Assembly (NCBI RefSeq): GCF_000226095.1
Contig: NC_016474.1
Location: forward strand, 4,712,001 to 4,776,000
Source of the DNA: Thermothelomyces thermophilus ATCC 42464
Taxonomy: Eukaryota; Ascomycota; Sordariomycetes; Sordariales; Chaetomiaceae
Direction of reading: 5' to 3'
Length of the DNA stretch: 64,000 nt
The stretch's first letter is position 1. Each line of letters begins with the position of its first letter. The notes under the pieces were generated by a model that was not told the origin of the DNA, did no database searches, and saw nothing but the letters and a program-made list of their open reading frames with translations. Both the position numbers and the translations under genes were made by a program. This document shows positions 33,960 to 45,268 of the stretch, in pieces.

Positions 33960-35005
33960 ACCTCTGTCCTACCTTTAACGCCTAATCCGGAATACTAATA
34001 CATTATAAAGAAAAGGAGAAGTAGCTAGAATAGCCCTAAAGAGGCCTTCCTTCCTGGTCTAGCCTCCTTATAAGGCGGTATTCCAGGAGCCTTCCTAGCT
34101 CCATTAGCCACTATAGAACCCTCCTTACCAAACAATAGTTATAGGCCCCTATACCCTGTAAAACGAGGTCTAGGTCCCTTTACGACCGTATTTCCTAGGG
34201 TTCCCACGTTTGGCTTCTTAGTAGGTTTAGGCACTATATAACCAGGTACTCTACAGTCTCTCTCCCCTAGCTATAAGCATAGTAAGGGGTACTAACCCCC
34301 GGGACTTAAACCCTAAATAGGAAGTCATAGAGGCCGATAGCCCTTATACGGGCCTATACTAGTAGGGAGCTCTAGGCCTTTGTTAGGCCCTAGTGCCTTT
34401 ATAGGCCTTCCCCTATAAAAATTAGGCACGGAGGGTCCTTGTCTGACACGCGCTATATCCTTCTATTAGCTTAGTCAGCCCTCTACTGGTTGCTCTAGCT
34501 AGCCAATACGGCTAGTTCCGTAGCCCGTGGCCTTCTTTATAGGGACTATAGGGGGGGTTAACCCCCTCTATAGCCCTCCTAAACCTACTACTAGACCGTC
34601 GACCCTGCTACTTCTAGGGCTATAGGCTTCGGCTCCTAGCCCCTTGCCCTAGCCCTCTTCTTCCGGAACCTCTGGCCCAGCCTATTATAGGCCTATTAGA
34701 TGAGGGCCCTTATAGGGACCTAGGAGGCCCCTAGGCCTGCCCTAGTCTATAGGAGCGGCTAGTCGAGTTTGGCTTCGAAGTTAGCTAACCTCCTATTAAG
34801 ATAGAGGTCGAGGGGCGGCACCTAGGCTTCTATTTCGAGGCACTGGATAGGGGTAGCCTTATAGGCCCTAGTAACCACTTAAAGGGCCCTATATTAGGCC
34901 TTTAATAGCTCCCTAGTAGGGCCTTCTAGCTTACCCCCTGGCTTAGTAGGCTTGTAGAAGTTCAAGGCCCTATAAGCTAGGGCATTGCAAATATACTTAG
35001 TATAG
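33960..35005 (-). pseudogene. LINE-2 ORF2 remains, C-terminal half
   Basis: Minus-strand frame with stops only at Gln/Trp. YKPTKPGGKLEGPTRELLK is legible after the insertion point. The C-terminal Cys/His motif of Tad1/I-type LINEs is near 34233-34295: TPYYAYS-stop-GRETVEYLVI-stop-C, ancestrally C-x-C-x3-G-x-E-T-x2-H-x4-C. The 3' untranslated part follows to 33851. Confidence 0.7.
35001..35005. repeat. E4 target-site duplication, left
   Basis: TATAG, repeated at 49957-49961. Confidence 0.9.
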
Positions 35006-35435
35006 TGTCACAGAAATATACATATAGACACCGCCTAAGCCACTAGCACAAACGGGCCAATCAAGCCAAAGGAATAATAGACTAATCAGGACAGGATCAC
35101 ACTTAGCAAGAAATGATCCTAGCAGAGGATCACTAGCTTACGACATAAGCTAGGTAAGCTAGTATAGAGGATCACCATGACTACTAGTAATCCTAGGATT
35201 ATATATATATATAGATAGTTACTCGTTACAGTAGACTCTAAGAGTTTACTAGTAATAGTAACCCTTATAATTATAGTACTTATACCAAGTATTACTAATT
35301 ACTATAAGAGATAACTCTAGTATTGTTATAAACCCTTTAGCTTTACCAAATCCCTTAGACAACCTGCCTACTTGTCCCGCTTAATCTACCTTCGTCTGAA
35401 CCCTTTTAGAAGAAGTATAAGTTAGGTTTATTATA
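35006..35435 (+). repeat. E4 5' LTR
   Basis: 430 bp, TGTCACAGAAAT to GGTTTATTATA (GGTTCGTCACA after RIP). Confidence 0.9.
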
Positions 35436-36254
35436 CGTTGCTATTACTCCCTTTATTCTATTATAGTTTAGAATAGAGGTAACTTCGACCTTAATATTAA
35501 TATAGCTACTAATATTATAGCTAAATAGCTGCTTACCTAGCTTAGTTAACTCTATTAGCAAATCTAGGAGTTAGACTAGAGAGATAAGGCTACTTAAGCT
35601 CAAATCAAGGAACTCGAGAATAGTAAAAAGCACTCGTAGAAACTAGTTAACAAGGCCTACGCCAAAATCAAGGCACTCGAGGGCGCCAAAGCGAGCCGTA
35701 TTAAGATCGAACTACCTAGCAAATATAGAGGAACCAAGGAAGATCTTGTAAGATTCCTAACAAACCTCTGATCTTACTTCTAGCTTAATAATAACAAGTT
35801 TCCGGATGACAAAGCTAAAGTCCTCTATATAGCTACGAGACTAGAGGGCAAGGCACTTAGATAGTTCGAGCCTATATAGAACGACTATCTTACTAAGGAA
35901 GACGAAGATAACCGAGACGTATTTATATAAGTAGTCTTTTAATCTTACGACCGTTTCGAAGAAGAGCTTTAGAAGGTTTTTAGCGACAAAGATAAGAAGA
36001 TTTATATATAAGAAGGACTTACTAACCTCTGATAGACCAAGTTAATAGCCTCTTATACTATATAGTTTAGATAGGACATGCTTAAGTCTTAGCTTAACGA
36101 CAAGGTATTAATATAATTATTTTATAATAGCTTAAAGGAAAAGGTTAAAGATAAGCTATATAAGTATAATCGGCTTAAGACCCTGGATAAATATATTATA
36201 TGGGCTATTAGAATCGATAATTAACTCTATATATAAGAGGAGTAGAAATAAGGT

Positions 36255-36259
36255 TAAAT
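36255..36259. repeat. E5 target-site duplication, left
   Basis: TAAAT, repeated at 43799-43803. Confidence 0.9.
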
Positions 36260-36686
36260 TGTCACGGAAATATATATGTAGGACACTGCCTAAGCCGCCT
36301 TCCTTGACAAGCCAATGGGACAGCAGGTACGAATAGACCAATCAGGGAAGGATCACGCTTGGCAAAGTGATCCATACGCTATAGGATCACTATTACAGCC
36401 ATAATCTAGATAGCAGAGGATCACTAGATAAAGAGTAATCCTAGGATTATATATATATATAGATAGTCACTCATTACAATAGACTCTAGGAGTTTACCAG
36501 TGATAGCAACCTAACCTATAATTATAATACTTATACCTAGCATCGCTAACTATTATAAGAGATAACTCTAGTGTTATTATAAACCCTTTAGCTTCACCAA
36601 ATCCCTTAGACAACCTATACGCTTGTCCTACTTAACCTACCTTCGTCTAAACCCTTTTAGAAGAAGTCTAAGTTAGGTTCATTATA
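36260..36686 (+). repeat. E5 5' LTR
   Basis: 427 bp, TGTCACGGAAAT to GGTTCATTATA. GATCAC-type motifs recur in U3. Confidence 0.9.
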
Positions 36687-36713
36687 TATTACTATTACTC
36701 CCTTTGTTCTATT

Positions 36714-38975
36714 ATAGTTCAGGACAAAGGTAATTTCGACCTCGACATTGACATGACTACTAACATTATAGCTAAATAGCTACTTACCTAGCTTAGTTAA
36801 TTCTAATAAGGGATTTAGGAATTAGACTAGAGAGATAAGGCTACCTAAGCTCGGATTAAAGAACTCGAGAACGGCGAAAAGCACTCGTAGAAGCTAGTTA
36901 ACGAGGCTTACACCAAAATCAAGGCACTCGAGGGCGCTAAAGCAAGCCGTATTAAGATCGAACTACCTAGCAAATATAGAGGAACTAAGGAGGATCTCGT
37001 AGGATTCCTGACGAACCTCTAATCTTACTTCTGGCTTAATGATAACAAGTTTCCAGACGACAAAGCTAAAGTCCTCTATATAGTTATAAGACTAGAGGGC
37101 AAGGTACTTAAATGGTTTGAGCCTATATAGAACGACTATCTTACTAAGGAAGACAAAGACGACCGAGACGTGTTTACGTAGGCAGTCTTTCGATCCTATA
37201 ACCGTTTTAAAGAAGAGCTTTGGAAGGTTTTTAGCGATAAAGACGAGAAGATTTATATATAAGAAAGACTTGCTAATCTCTGATAGACTAAGTTAGTAGC
37301 TTCCTATGCTATATAGTTTAGATAGGATATACTTAAGTCTTAGCTTAACGATAAGGCGTTAATATAACTATTCTATAATAGCTTAAAGGAAAAGGTTAAA
37401 GATAAGCTATATAGGTATAACTAGCCTAAGACCCTAGATAAATATATTATATAGGCTATTAGAATCGATAATTAACTTTATATACAAGAGTAGTAAAAAC
37501 AAGGTCAGATAAACGGAACTATAGTTAAGGCTAATAATAAGAAAAAACGAGTATATGCTAGCACCTTATATAAGATATATCCTAGAGCTATAGATATAGA
37601 TGTAACATAGAAGTAGGACCGAAAGAAGATAACTAAAGATAAGTCTAACATTACCTACTATAACTATAGAAAGAAAGGATACTACAAACGAGAATATCGA
37701 AGCCTAAAGAAAGACTAGAAACTAGTCCCTAAAAAGGAAATTACGACTATTAACGAAACTACCAAGGATATTATCGAGGTAGTAGCTACAAGCTACGAAG
37801 ACAGGGATAGTAATATGGATAGTCTTAGATACGATGGCGACGGTAAAGACGAATAAGCACTATACTCCGAACTAGTCACTATAGACCTAGAGATAGGTCT
37901 TGCCGAATAGGACACGGTAGGAGAGTATATACCACTAATTTCGATTCTCCTAGCCCTAAGGCAATGGGGTTTCATAGTTATATAGAGGCAGGATAGATCA
38001 TGGATGACTGATACCTAAAGAATCAAGAGACCCGGACCTAATATTCTATTCCTCTAAGAACAAATCGAATGGTACTGTAATGAAGTTTTCTGGCTTAATA
38101 TAGAACTACGCGAACAGGATGGATGCTTGATTTGACTTGCCTAGTAAAGCGATAAGATAAGGGACGAGATAAGGGAACTCTAACGTATCGTAGAAACTAT
38201 TAGAGGAAAATGGTCTATAATATATAATAGGCCCGATAGCTACGCCGAGTATTTTAACGACTAGTAACTTAGCTATGACATATAGAACCCCGAGTACTAG
38301 TTTATACGTGTAAACCACGGAAAAGATAAGCGTATATAGGAAAGCTATTGGAAGAAATACTCTTACCTTAGCATTAGAGTATCTATAGTCTACATATAGT
38401 AGGAAGGATTTAGGAAAGAGTTCTAATACCTCTTAGGTAACGCCGCGCGACTATACCCTTAATACAAGGCATATATATAAGTGCCCTAGTTCTAGTACGT
38501 AGTATATAAATGCCGATACCACTTCTATAACAAATTTGAAAACAATTACTAGCCGACCTGACAAGGAAATAAGGATAGGAGCCTTCGCCCTATGGAATGG
38601 GTCTATGATGCCGGAAACAGAGCGGCCGAATTACTCTGGAAGATCGAAGCCTACAATCTAGAAGGCATTACGGTAGTTCTAAAACAAGCCTAGCCTAGGC
38701 ACTACGGAATAGGACGAGACATATAGGACTTATGCTAGAGTAACGATTGCCTCTACTACGTAGACGAGAAGAAATCGCGAATTCGGGAACTTTAGATAAA
38801 GTTATAGCATGTACGATGGAAAGTAGAATAGACCTAATAGTAGGAAACTATAAGTACTTAATGGCTTATAGAAATAAATACGATCGATAAAGCCGCTATT
38901 AGCCAAATAACTAAAGAGGTTAGTACTAACCTAGGAAACAGGTTAAGGCCCCTCAAGGGTCCCGAAAACCATTAA
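36714..38975 (+). pseudogene. E5 gag remains, 753 codons
   Basis: ATA start (36714), 2262 nt to TAA. Capsid domain with YIVIRLEGKVLKWFEPI near 37077. Zinc-knuckle remains (TYYNYRKKGYYKREYRS) near 37650. Long C-terminal region with KCRYHFYNKFENNY near 38510. The GC palindrome before the stop reads GGCCCCTCAAGGGTCC. Confidence 0.85.
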
Positions 38976-41900
38976 CGCCTATATAGTAGCAAGTGGTAGT
39001 GTAGTATAGGAGGAACTAGCGTAAGAGACTACTATATTAAGACCTCCTAGCAGAAATATAGGAAATCGCCGTAATCTTTAGACGACGGCGGTAAGACAAG
39101 CGACTATAGATAATAGTATAATAGAGATAGCACGAAATGCTTATACTAGTAGATAGTGGAGCAGAGATGAACCTAATTTCGCTAACGCTTATAAATTAGC
39201 TATAGATACCCTAGAGAATAAAGCAGAAGTATAGCGTAGTCAAAGGGCCATTTCTAACGTAATAGGTATATAGGGAGACCGAACCAATCGACATTACTAT
39301 AGCAAGGAAGACTATAGTAGTTATATTTAGCATTATAGATATAGGCAATGATAAAGATATAATATTAGGGTTACTATAGTATGAAGATTACGACCTAGAC
39401 ATTAGCTAGAAGAATAGTAGCTACCTACGACCCTAAATGGAGTCGTATTTGACTAGCAAGATAGGGAGTATACAAGGATCACGAGTAGACAATGCTCAGG
39501 GGAAGGTATATCCTACAGATCCACCGCAAGAGACAGATAGTAGTAGGCAGACTACTATAGACTCTAGAAGAAGCGGTATAATAATACCAATATTACGATA
39601 AGAGGAACAAGCTAAATCGCTAATAGCTGTTCTCTCTGTTAACAAATATAGAGCACTATAACCGGAGTAGTAGGTTAAGATAGGAGAAATCGCTAGTATT
39701 GCTATAGATAGAACTAAGTTCGTATACTATTAGAAAGCCAAGAGACGAGACAAGACTAGGGAAGTACTAAAGGAATACGAAGGACACCTAGCATTCGAAC
39801 CGAAGCATCTAGAAGGATTACCAGAGCATGGCCTATAGGATCACAAGATCAAGCTTAAGGAAGGAGTATAACTAAAGTTCTTCAAGATTTATTATACGAG
39901 CCGGATATAGAACGAAGAACTTAAGCGATATTTAGAGGAGAACCTTCGAAGAGGATATATCTGCCTGTCGATATCGCTAGTAGGCTACCTAATCCTATTT
40001 GTGCCTAAGAAAGACAGAAAGCTATAGTTATACGTTGACTATTGGTAACTTAATAAATAGACTATGAAAAACTGATACCTGTTACCGCTAATCTTATAGC
40101 TCTGAGATTAGTTAGCAGGAGCCTAATATTTCACGCGTCTTAACTTGCTATCGGCCTATAACTATATATAGATTAAAGAAGGCGATAAGTAGAAAACAGC
40201 CTTTAGGATACCCTATAGTCATTACGAGTACCTCGTCATGCTATTCGGACTTATAAACGCGCTAGTAACGTTCTAAGCCCTAATTGATTAAGCTATCTAA
40301 CCCTTTCTTAACAAATTTACGATATATTATCTCGACGGTATACTTATCTTCTCTAAGATAATAGACGAACACTAGAAGTACGTAAGAGTAGTGCTAGACG
40401 CGTTATATACGTATAAGCTATTAGTTAACAAGGAAAAGAGCGAATTCTATATTAGGAAGACGATATTTCTAGAATACAAGATATCCCTAGGACAAATCCG
40501 GATAGAACCTTTAAAGGTTAAAGCTCTTAAGGATTAGCTACGACTGACGTTAGTTATAGAAGTACAAAGTTTTATTAGGTTTACGAACTTCTACCGGATG
40601 TTCATTAGGAACTTTAGAGTAATCGTACGACCTTTATATAAACTTATTAAAAAGAATGCTAAATTCTAATAGGAAGAGCAATATAAGTAAGTATTTATAT
40701 AGATCCGTGACGCCATTACTAAAGATCTAGTACTAGTGCTACTAGACCCTAAGAAGCCATTTAAGGTAGAAACGGACGCTTTAGACTATGCCATCGGAGG
40801 ACAGTTAGGATAACGAGATAAACAAGGGAAGCTATATCCTATAGCCTTCTTTTCAAAGAAGCTCGATAGACTACGTCCTAATTATCCGATCTATAATAAA
40901 GAACTACTTACGATTATCGAAGCTTTTAAGGAATAGCAACTATACCTTAGTGACACGATCGAACTAGTACAAGTATATATGGATTATAAGAATTTACGAT
41001 ACTTTATAATGACGAAGGAGCTTAATAGACGACAAATACGATAGGTAGAATTCCTTACGGAATTCAATTTTGAGATCTACTATAAGAAGGGCAAAGAGAA
41101 TGTACAAGCGGACGCCTTAAGCCGACGAACGGATCATACAGAAGGACGAACGGAAACAACGCCACCGTTATTCAAGGAACGAATAGACGGAACGCTATAT
41201 TACGAAACGTAGACACCCGTAGAAGACGATCTACTTGACTTGTTCCTAGAATGTTACGTAATCTTTCGAGAAGAAAGGATTAATAAGGTATAGTATTAAC
41301 TAATACCTAGACTAATAGTACCTAATGAAGTGGAAGAAAAAGATAGGAAACTCTAGTACTAAGGCAAGGTATATATCTATAATAAAGATCAATAGCTACG
41401 AATGATTTAAGAACTTTATAAGTCGAAACTCGGAGGATATAAAGGAGTTACGAAGACCATTATATAAGTCAAGAAATACTATGACTTTCTATAGTTAACG
41501 GTATAAGTCAAGGAAGTTATACAGAACTACGACATCTGTAATCGAAGCAAAACAGCACGATATAAGCCGTATAGGCTACTTTAGCCATTGCTAATAGCTG
41601 ACAAACTATAGAGTTTAGTTACGATAGACTTTATTACGAAACTGCTAGAATCTAAAGACATGGCTATAAGGGTAATTTACGATAGTATTCTCACTATAGT
41701 AGACTGCCTAACTAAATAGGCATACTTCTTTCCCTATAAGGAGTCCTAGATAGCGGAACAGCTAGCAAACGTAATCTACCGGTAAGTCGTATTAGTATAC
41801 GCTTAGCTACAAGAATAGATCACCGACAGAGATACCAAGTTCGTATCAAAGTTCTAGCAAGCGTTAATATAACAATTAGATATTAATAGCAAGCTATTAA

Positions 41901-42800
41901 CGGCATATTACCTATAAACCGACAGACAAACAGAGCGACTAAACCAAGTTATCGAGCAGTACCTCTATTCTTACATTAACTATTAGCAAGACAACTAGGT
42001 CATGCTATTACTAATGGTATAACTTGCCTATAATATAACGCTAACGGAAACGACTAAAGTCATACCGTTCTTCGTAAACTACGGATACGAAGCAGACCTT
42101 AGGCAAGGACTAGAGGTCATAGTGCCGAGAGCAGTAGTCAAAGTAAAACAGATATATACACTATATAAGAAGCTCAAAAAGGAACTTAAGTTTGTTAGAA
42201 CCAAAATAAAGAACTACTATAATAAATATAGGCTTGAGGGACCTTGCCTAGGGAGGAGAGACAAAGTCTACCTAATTATATAGAACTTACGAATCAAACG
42301 ACCAAGTATAAAGCTAGACTTTAAGAAGGTCAGACCCTTTGTTATTAAAGAACGAATCTCGACATCTAACTATTAACTATCGTTATCATCATCTATACGA
42401 CTACAGACACACGTTTTTTATATTTTACTTCTCGAACTAATGTCGAAAAACGCTAAAATTGCTACGAATATCGAAGTAGAAGACAAAGAAAAAGAATAGG
42501 ACGTCGAAGAAATTTTAGATTTATACATTATTAATGGAGAACTATAGTATCTAGTCAAATAGCTCAATTTTAGACTAGAGGATAACTTATAGGAATTAGT
42601 TAAGAACCTAAATTGCCCTAAGAAACTAGAATAGTTCTACCGGCAGAACCTAGATCGACTAAAGGTAAAACTAGGACAGAATCGAAGACAGCACCCTAGT
42701 TAATAACGTCAACGCCACTATTAAGCTATATACCTAGAACCGCCCCTGATTCCTACTGCTCCACCTCCTCCAATTTATCTAAAGACGTAAGACCCCGGCA
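38976..42800 (+). pseudogene. E5 pol remains
   Basis: Protease motif DSGAE is intact at about 39152 in the -1 frame. Reverse transcriptase from FVPKKDRKL near 39998; the polymerase box is YLDG near 40330, an Asp to Gly change that RIP alone does not explain. RNase H TDALDYAIGG near 40762, HHCC-DDE integrase to about 42380, chromodomain about 42500-42650. A Pro-rich tail overlaps the antisense gene. In-frame TAG/TAA at Gln and Trp positions abolish the product. Confidence 0.85.
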
Positions 42801-43249
42801 AACCATCTCCGACCCTTGAGATAATAACGATCGCTTTTGACAACGAATATAGTCTAAATAAGCTAGAGACTCGTCCAGACGATGCTATACTTTTACTAAC
42901 GAATCGCGGTCGGCACGGAGAGCCTCCTTAGCATCTTATTCTAATCGGTTAAGGCGCTTTAATTCGACTACAATATAGGATACTACGGAAGTTAGTATAG
43001 GAAAAATACATTAACAAGGGAACACCAACAAGACAAGACTAGAACCCTAGAACCGTTATACGACCTCCCACGACGAACACATTCGCCGTAACAAGAAGAA
43101 CTCTCTATTATATGGCAGTAGAGGCCGCAAGAAAAACAAAAAGAACAAGGCATCACTTCGAACCCTAGCTCGTTAATGGTAGCAGCCAGGGCAATACGCT
43201 CCTTAGTCTTTACAGACCTTTTTATCAAACGCTTTGCTATACGAGACAT
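42726..43249 (-). pseudogene. E5 antisense accessory gene: Cys6 cluster + coiled coil, spliced
   Basis: The least damaged exon 1 in the window: from ATG 43249 it stays open past the intron donor. It carries the cluster PCSFCF...GLYCHIIESSS...GECVRRGRS, ancestrally C-x2-C-x6-C-x8-C-x2-C-x6-C, with positions 1, 2, 3 and 5 intact and 4 and 6 now Tyr. The intron 43029-42983 has the canonical branch TACTAAC and acceptor CGTAG; its donor is GTTGGT. Exon 2 gives a long amphipathic charged helix (ELKRLNRLE, DAKEALRADRDSLVKV, HRLDESLAYLDYIR), a strong coiled-coil pattern. It ends around 42726 within the antisense of the pol tail. Confidence 0.76.
42983..43029 (-). other. intron of E5 antisense gene
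   Basis: 47 bases with a perfect TACTAAC branch sequence eight bases before the CGTAG acceptor, phase 1, same place as in E1, E3, E4 and E6. Confidence 0.68.
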
Positions 43250-43371
43250 GTTATCAGCAGTATATAGAAGAAAGAGGGAAATATAGAAGATAACTTACTA
43301 AGGGTTGTTAGCGCTATTTAAAACGGCCTAAGATAGGCTTTTAGGTCGAAAGCCTTAAAGGAGGGGCATCG

Positions 43372-43798
43372 TGTCACGGAAATATATATATAGGACGCCG
43401 CCTAAGCCGCCTTCCTCGACAAGCTAATAGGATAGTAGGCACAAATAGACTAATTAGGGAAGGATCACGCTTGGCAAAGTGATCTATACGCTATAGGATC
43501 ACTATCGTAGCCGTGATCTAAACGGTAGAGGATCACTAGATAAAGAGTAATCCTAGGATTATATATACATGTAGATAGTTACTCGTTACGGTAGACTCTA
43601 GGAGTTTACTAGTAATAGCAACTTAACCTATAATTATAGTACTTATATCTAGTATCGCTAACTATTGTAGGAGATAACTCTAGTGTTGTTATGAACCCTT
43701 TGGCTTTACCGAATCCCTTAGATGACCTATACGCTCGTCCTGCTTAACTTACCTTCGTCTAAACCCTTTTAGAAGAAGTCCAAGTTAGGTTCGTTATA
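43372..43798 (+). repeat. E5 3' LTR
   Basis: 427 bp, TGTCACGGAAAT to TTCGTTATA, preceded by GGAGGGGCATCG (polypurine tract) and hairpin GGCTTTTAGGTCGAAAGCC. Confidence 0.9.
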
Positions 43799-43803
43799 TA
43801 AAT
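43799..43803. repeat. E5 target-site duplication, right
   Basis: TAAAT, identical to 36255-36259; the E4 gag frame resumes here. Confidence 0.9.
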
Positions 43804-45268
43804 AAACGGAACTATAGTTAAGGCTAATAATAAGAAAAGGCAAACGTATATTAGTACCTTGTATAGGACGTACCTTAGAGCTATAGATATAGATATAATA
43901 TAGAAGCAAGACTAGAAGAAGACGACCAAAGACAAGTCTAATATTACCTACTATAACTATAGAAAGAAAGGGCATTATAAGCGAGAATGTCAAAGCCTAA
44001 AGAAAGAGTAGAAGACAGTCCCTAGAAAGGAAATTATAGCTATCGATAAAACTACTAAGGACGTTATCAAAGTAGCGGCTATAAGCTACGAAGATAGGGG
44101 TAGTGATACAGATACTCTCGGATACGATGGCAACGGTAAAGACAAATAAGCATTGTACTCTAAACTGGTCACTATAGACCTAGAGATAGGTCTTGCTAAA
44201 TAGGATATAGTAGGAAAATACGTATTACTAATTTCGATTCTCCTAGCCTTAAGGTAGTAGGGTTTTATGGTTATATAGAGGCAGGATAGATTATAGATAA
44301 CCAATGCCTAAGGAATCAAAAGACCTAGACCTAATGTTCTATTTCTCTAGGAACGAATCAAATAGTACTGTAATAAAGTTTTCCGGCTTAATATAGAACT
44401 ACGTAAACGAGATAGACACTTGATTTAACTTGCCTAATAGAGCGATAAGATAAAGGACAAGACAAGGGAACTCTAATATATTATAGAAACCATTAAAGGA
44501 GAATAGCCTATAATATATAATAGGCCTAATAGCTATACTAAGCACCTTGACAACTAGTAACTTAGCAATGACGTATAGAACCTAGAATACTAGTTTATAC
44601 ACGCGAACCGCGGAAAAGATAAGTATATATAGAAAAGCTACTAGAAGAAACATTCCTATCTTAGCATTAGGGTACCTACGGTCTATGTACAATGGGAAGG
44701 ATTCGGGAAAGAATTCTAATACCTCCTAGGCAACACTACGTAACTATATCCTTAACACGAGGCATACGTACAAGTGCCTTAGTTTTAATATATAGTATAC
44801 AAATGCTAATATTACTTCTACGACAAATTCGAAAACAATCACTAGCCGACCCGACAAGGAAATGAGGACAGAAGCTTACACCCTATAGAATAGGTCTATA
44901 ATATAGGAAACAGAGTGGCCGAATTGCTCTAGAAGATTAAAGCCTACGATCTAGAAGGCATTATAATAGTTCTAAGACAAGCCTAGCCTAGGCACTACGG
45001 AATAGGACGAGACATATAGGACTCGTGCTAGAGTAACGATTACCTCTATTATACGGACGAAAAGAAATCGCAAATTCGGGAGCTCTAGATAAAGCTATAG
45101 CATATATAATAAAAAGCAAAACAGACTTAATGATACAAAGCCGTAAGCACTTAATGGCTTATAGAAATAAGTACGATTGACAAAGCCACTATTAGCCGAA
45201 TAACTAAAGAGGTTAGCACTGACCTAGGAAACGGGTTAAGGCCCTTCGAAGGGCCTAGAAACTATTAA

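Larger units (their letters stand above)
36260..43798 (+). mobile_element. E5: chromovirus (subfamily C) nested in E4 gag
   Basis: 7539 bp with 427-bp LTRs, TAAAT target duplication, full-length gag, pol and antisense gene. Its LTR U3 (AGGACACTGCC, CTTCCTTGACAAGCC) differs from A1 and A2, while R-U5 and the proteins are alike. Youngest insertion in this nest by position, but also RIP-mutated. Confidence 0.92.
35463..45268 (+). pseudogene. E4 gag remains, split by E5
   Basis: Starts at ATA (35463, former ATG) and ends at TAA 45266-45268. It is interrupted at 36260 by E5 just after the capsid domain and resumes at 43804 with the zinc-knuckle part (TYYNYRKKGHYKRECQS near 43949). Subtracting 7544 bp (E5 plus one TAAAT) leaves 2262 nt, identical to the other copies. 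Confidence 0.85.
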
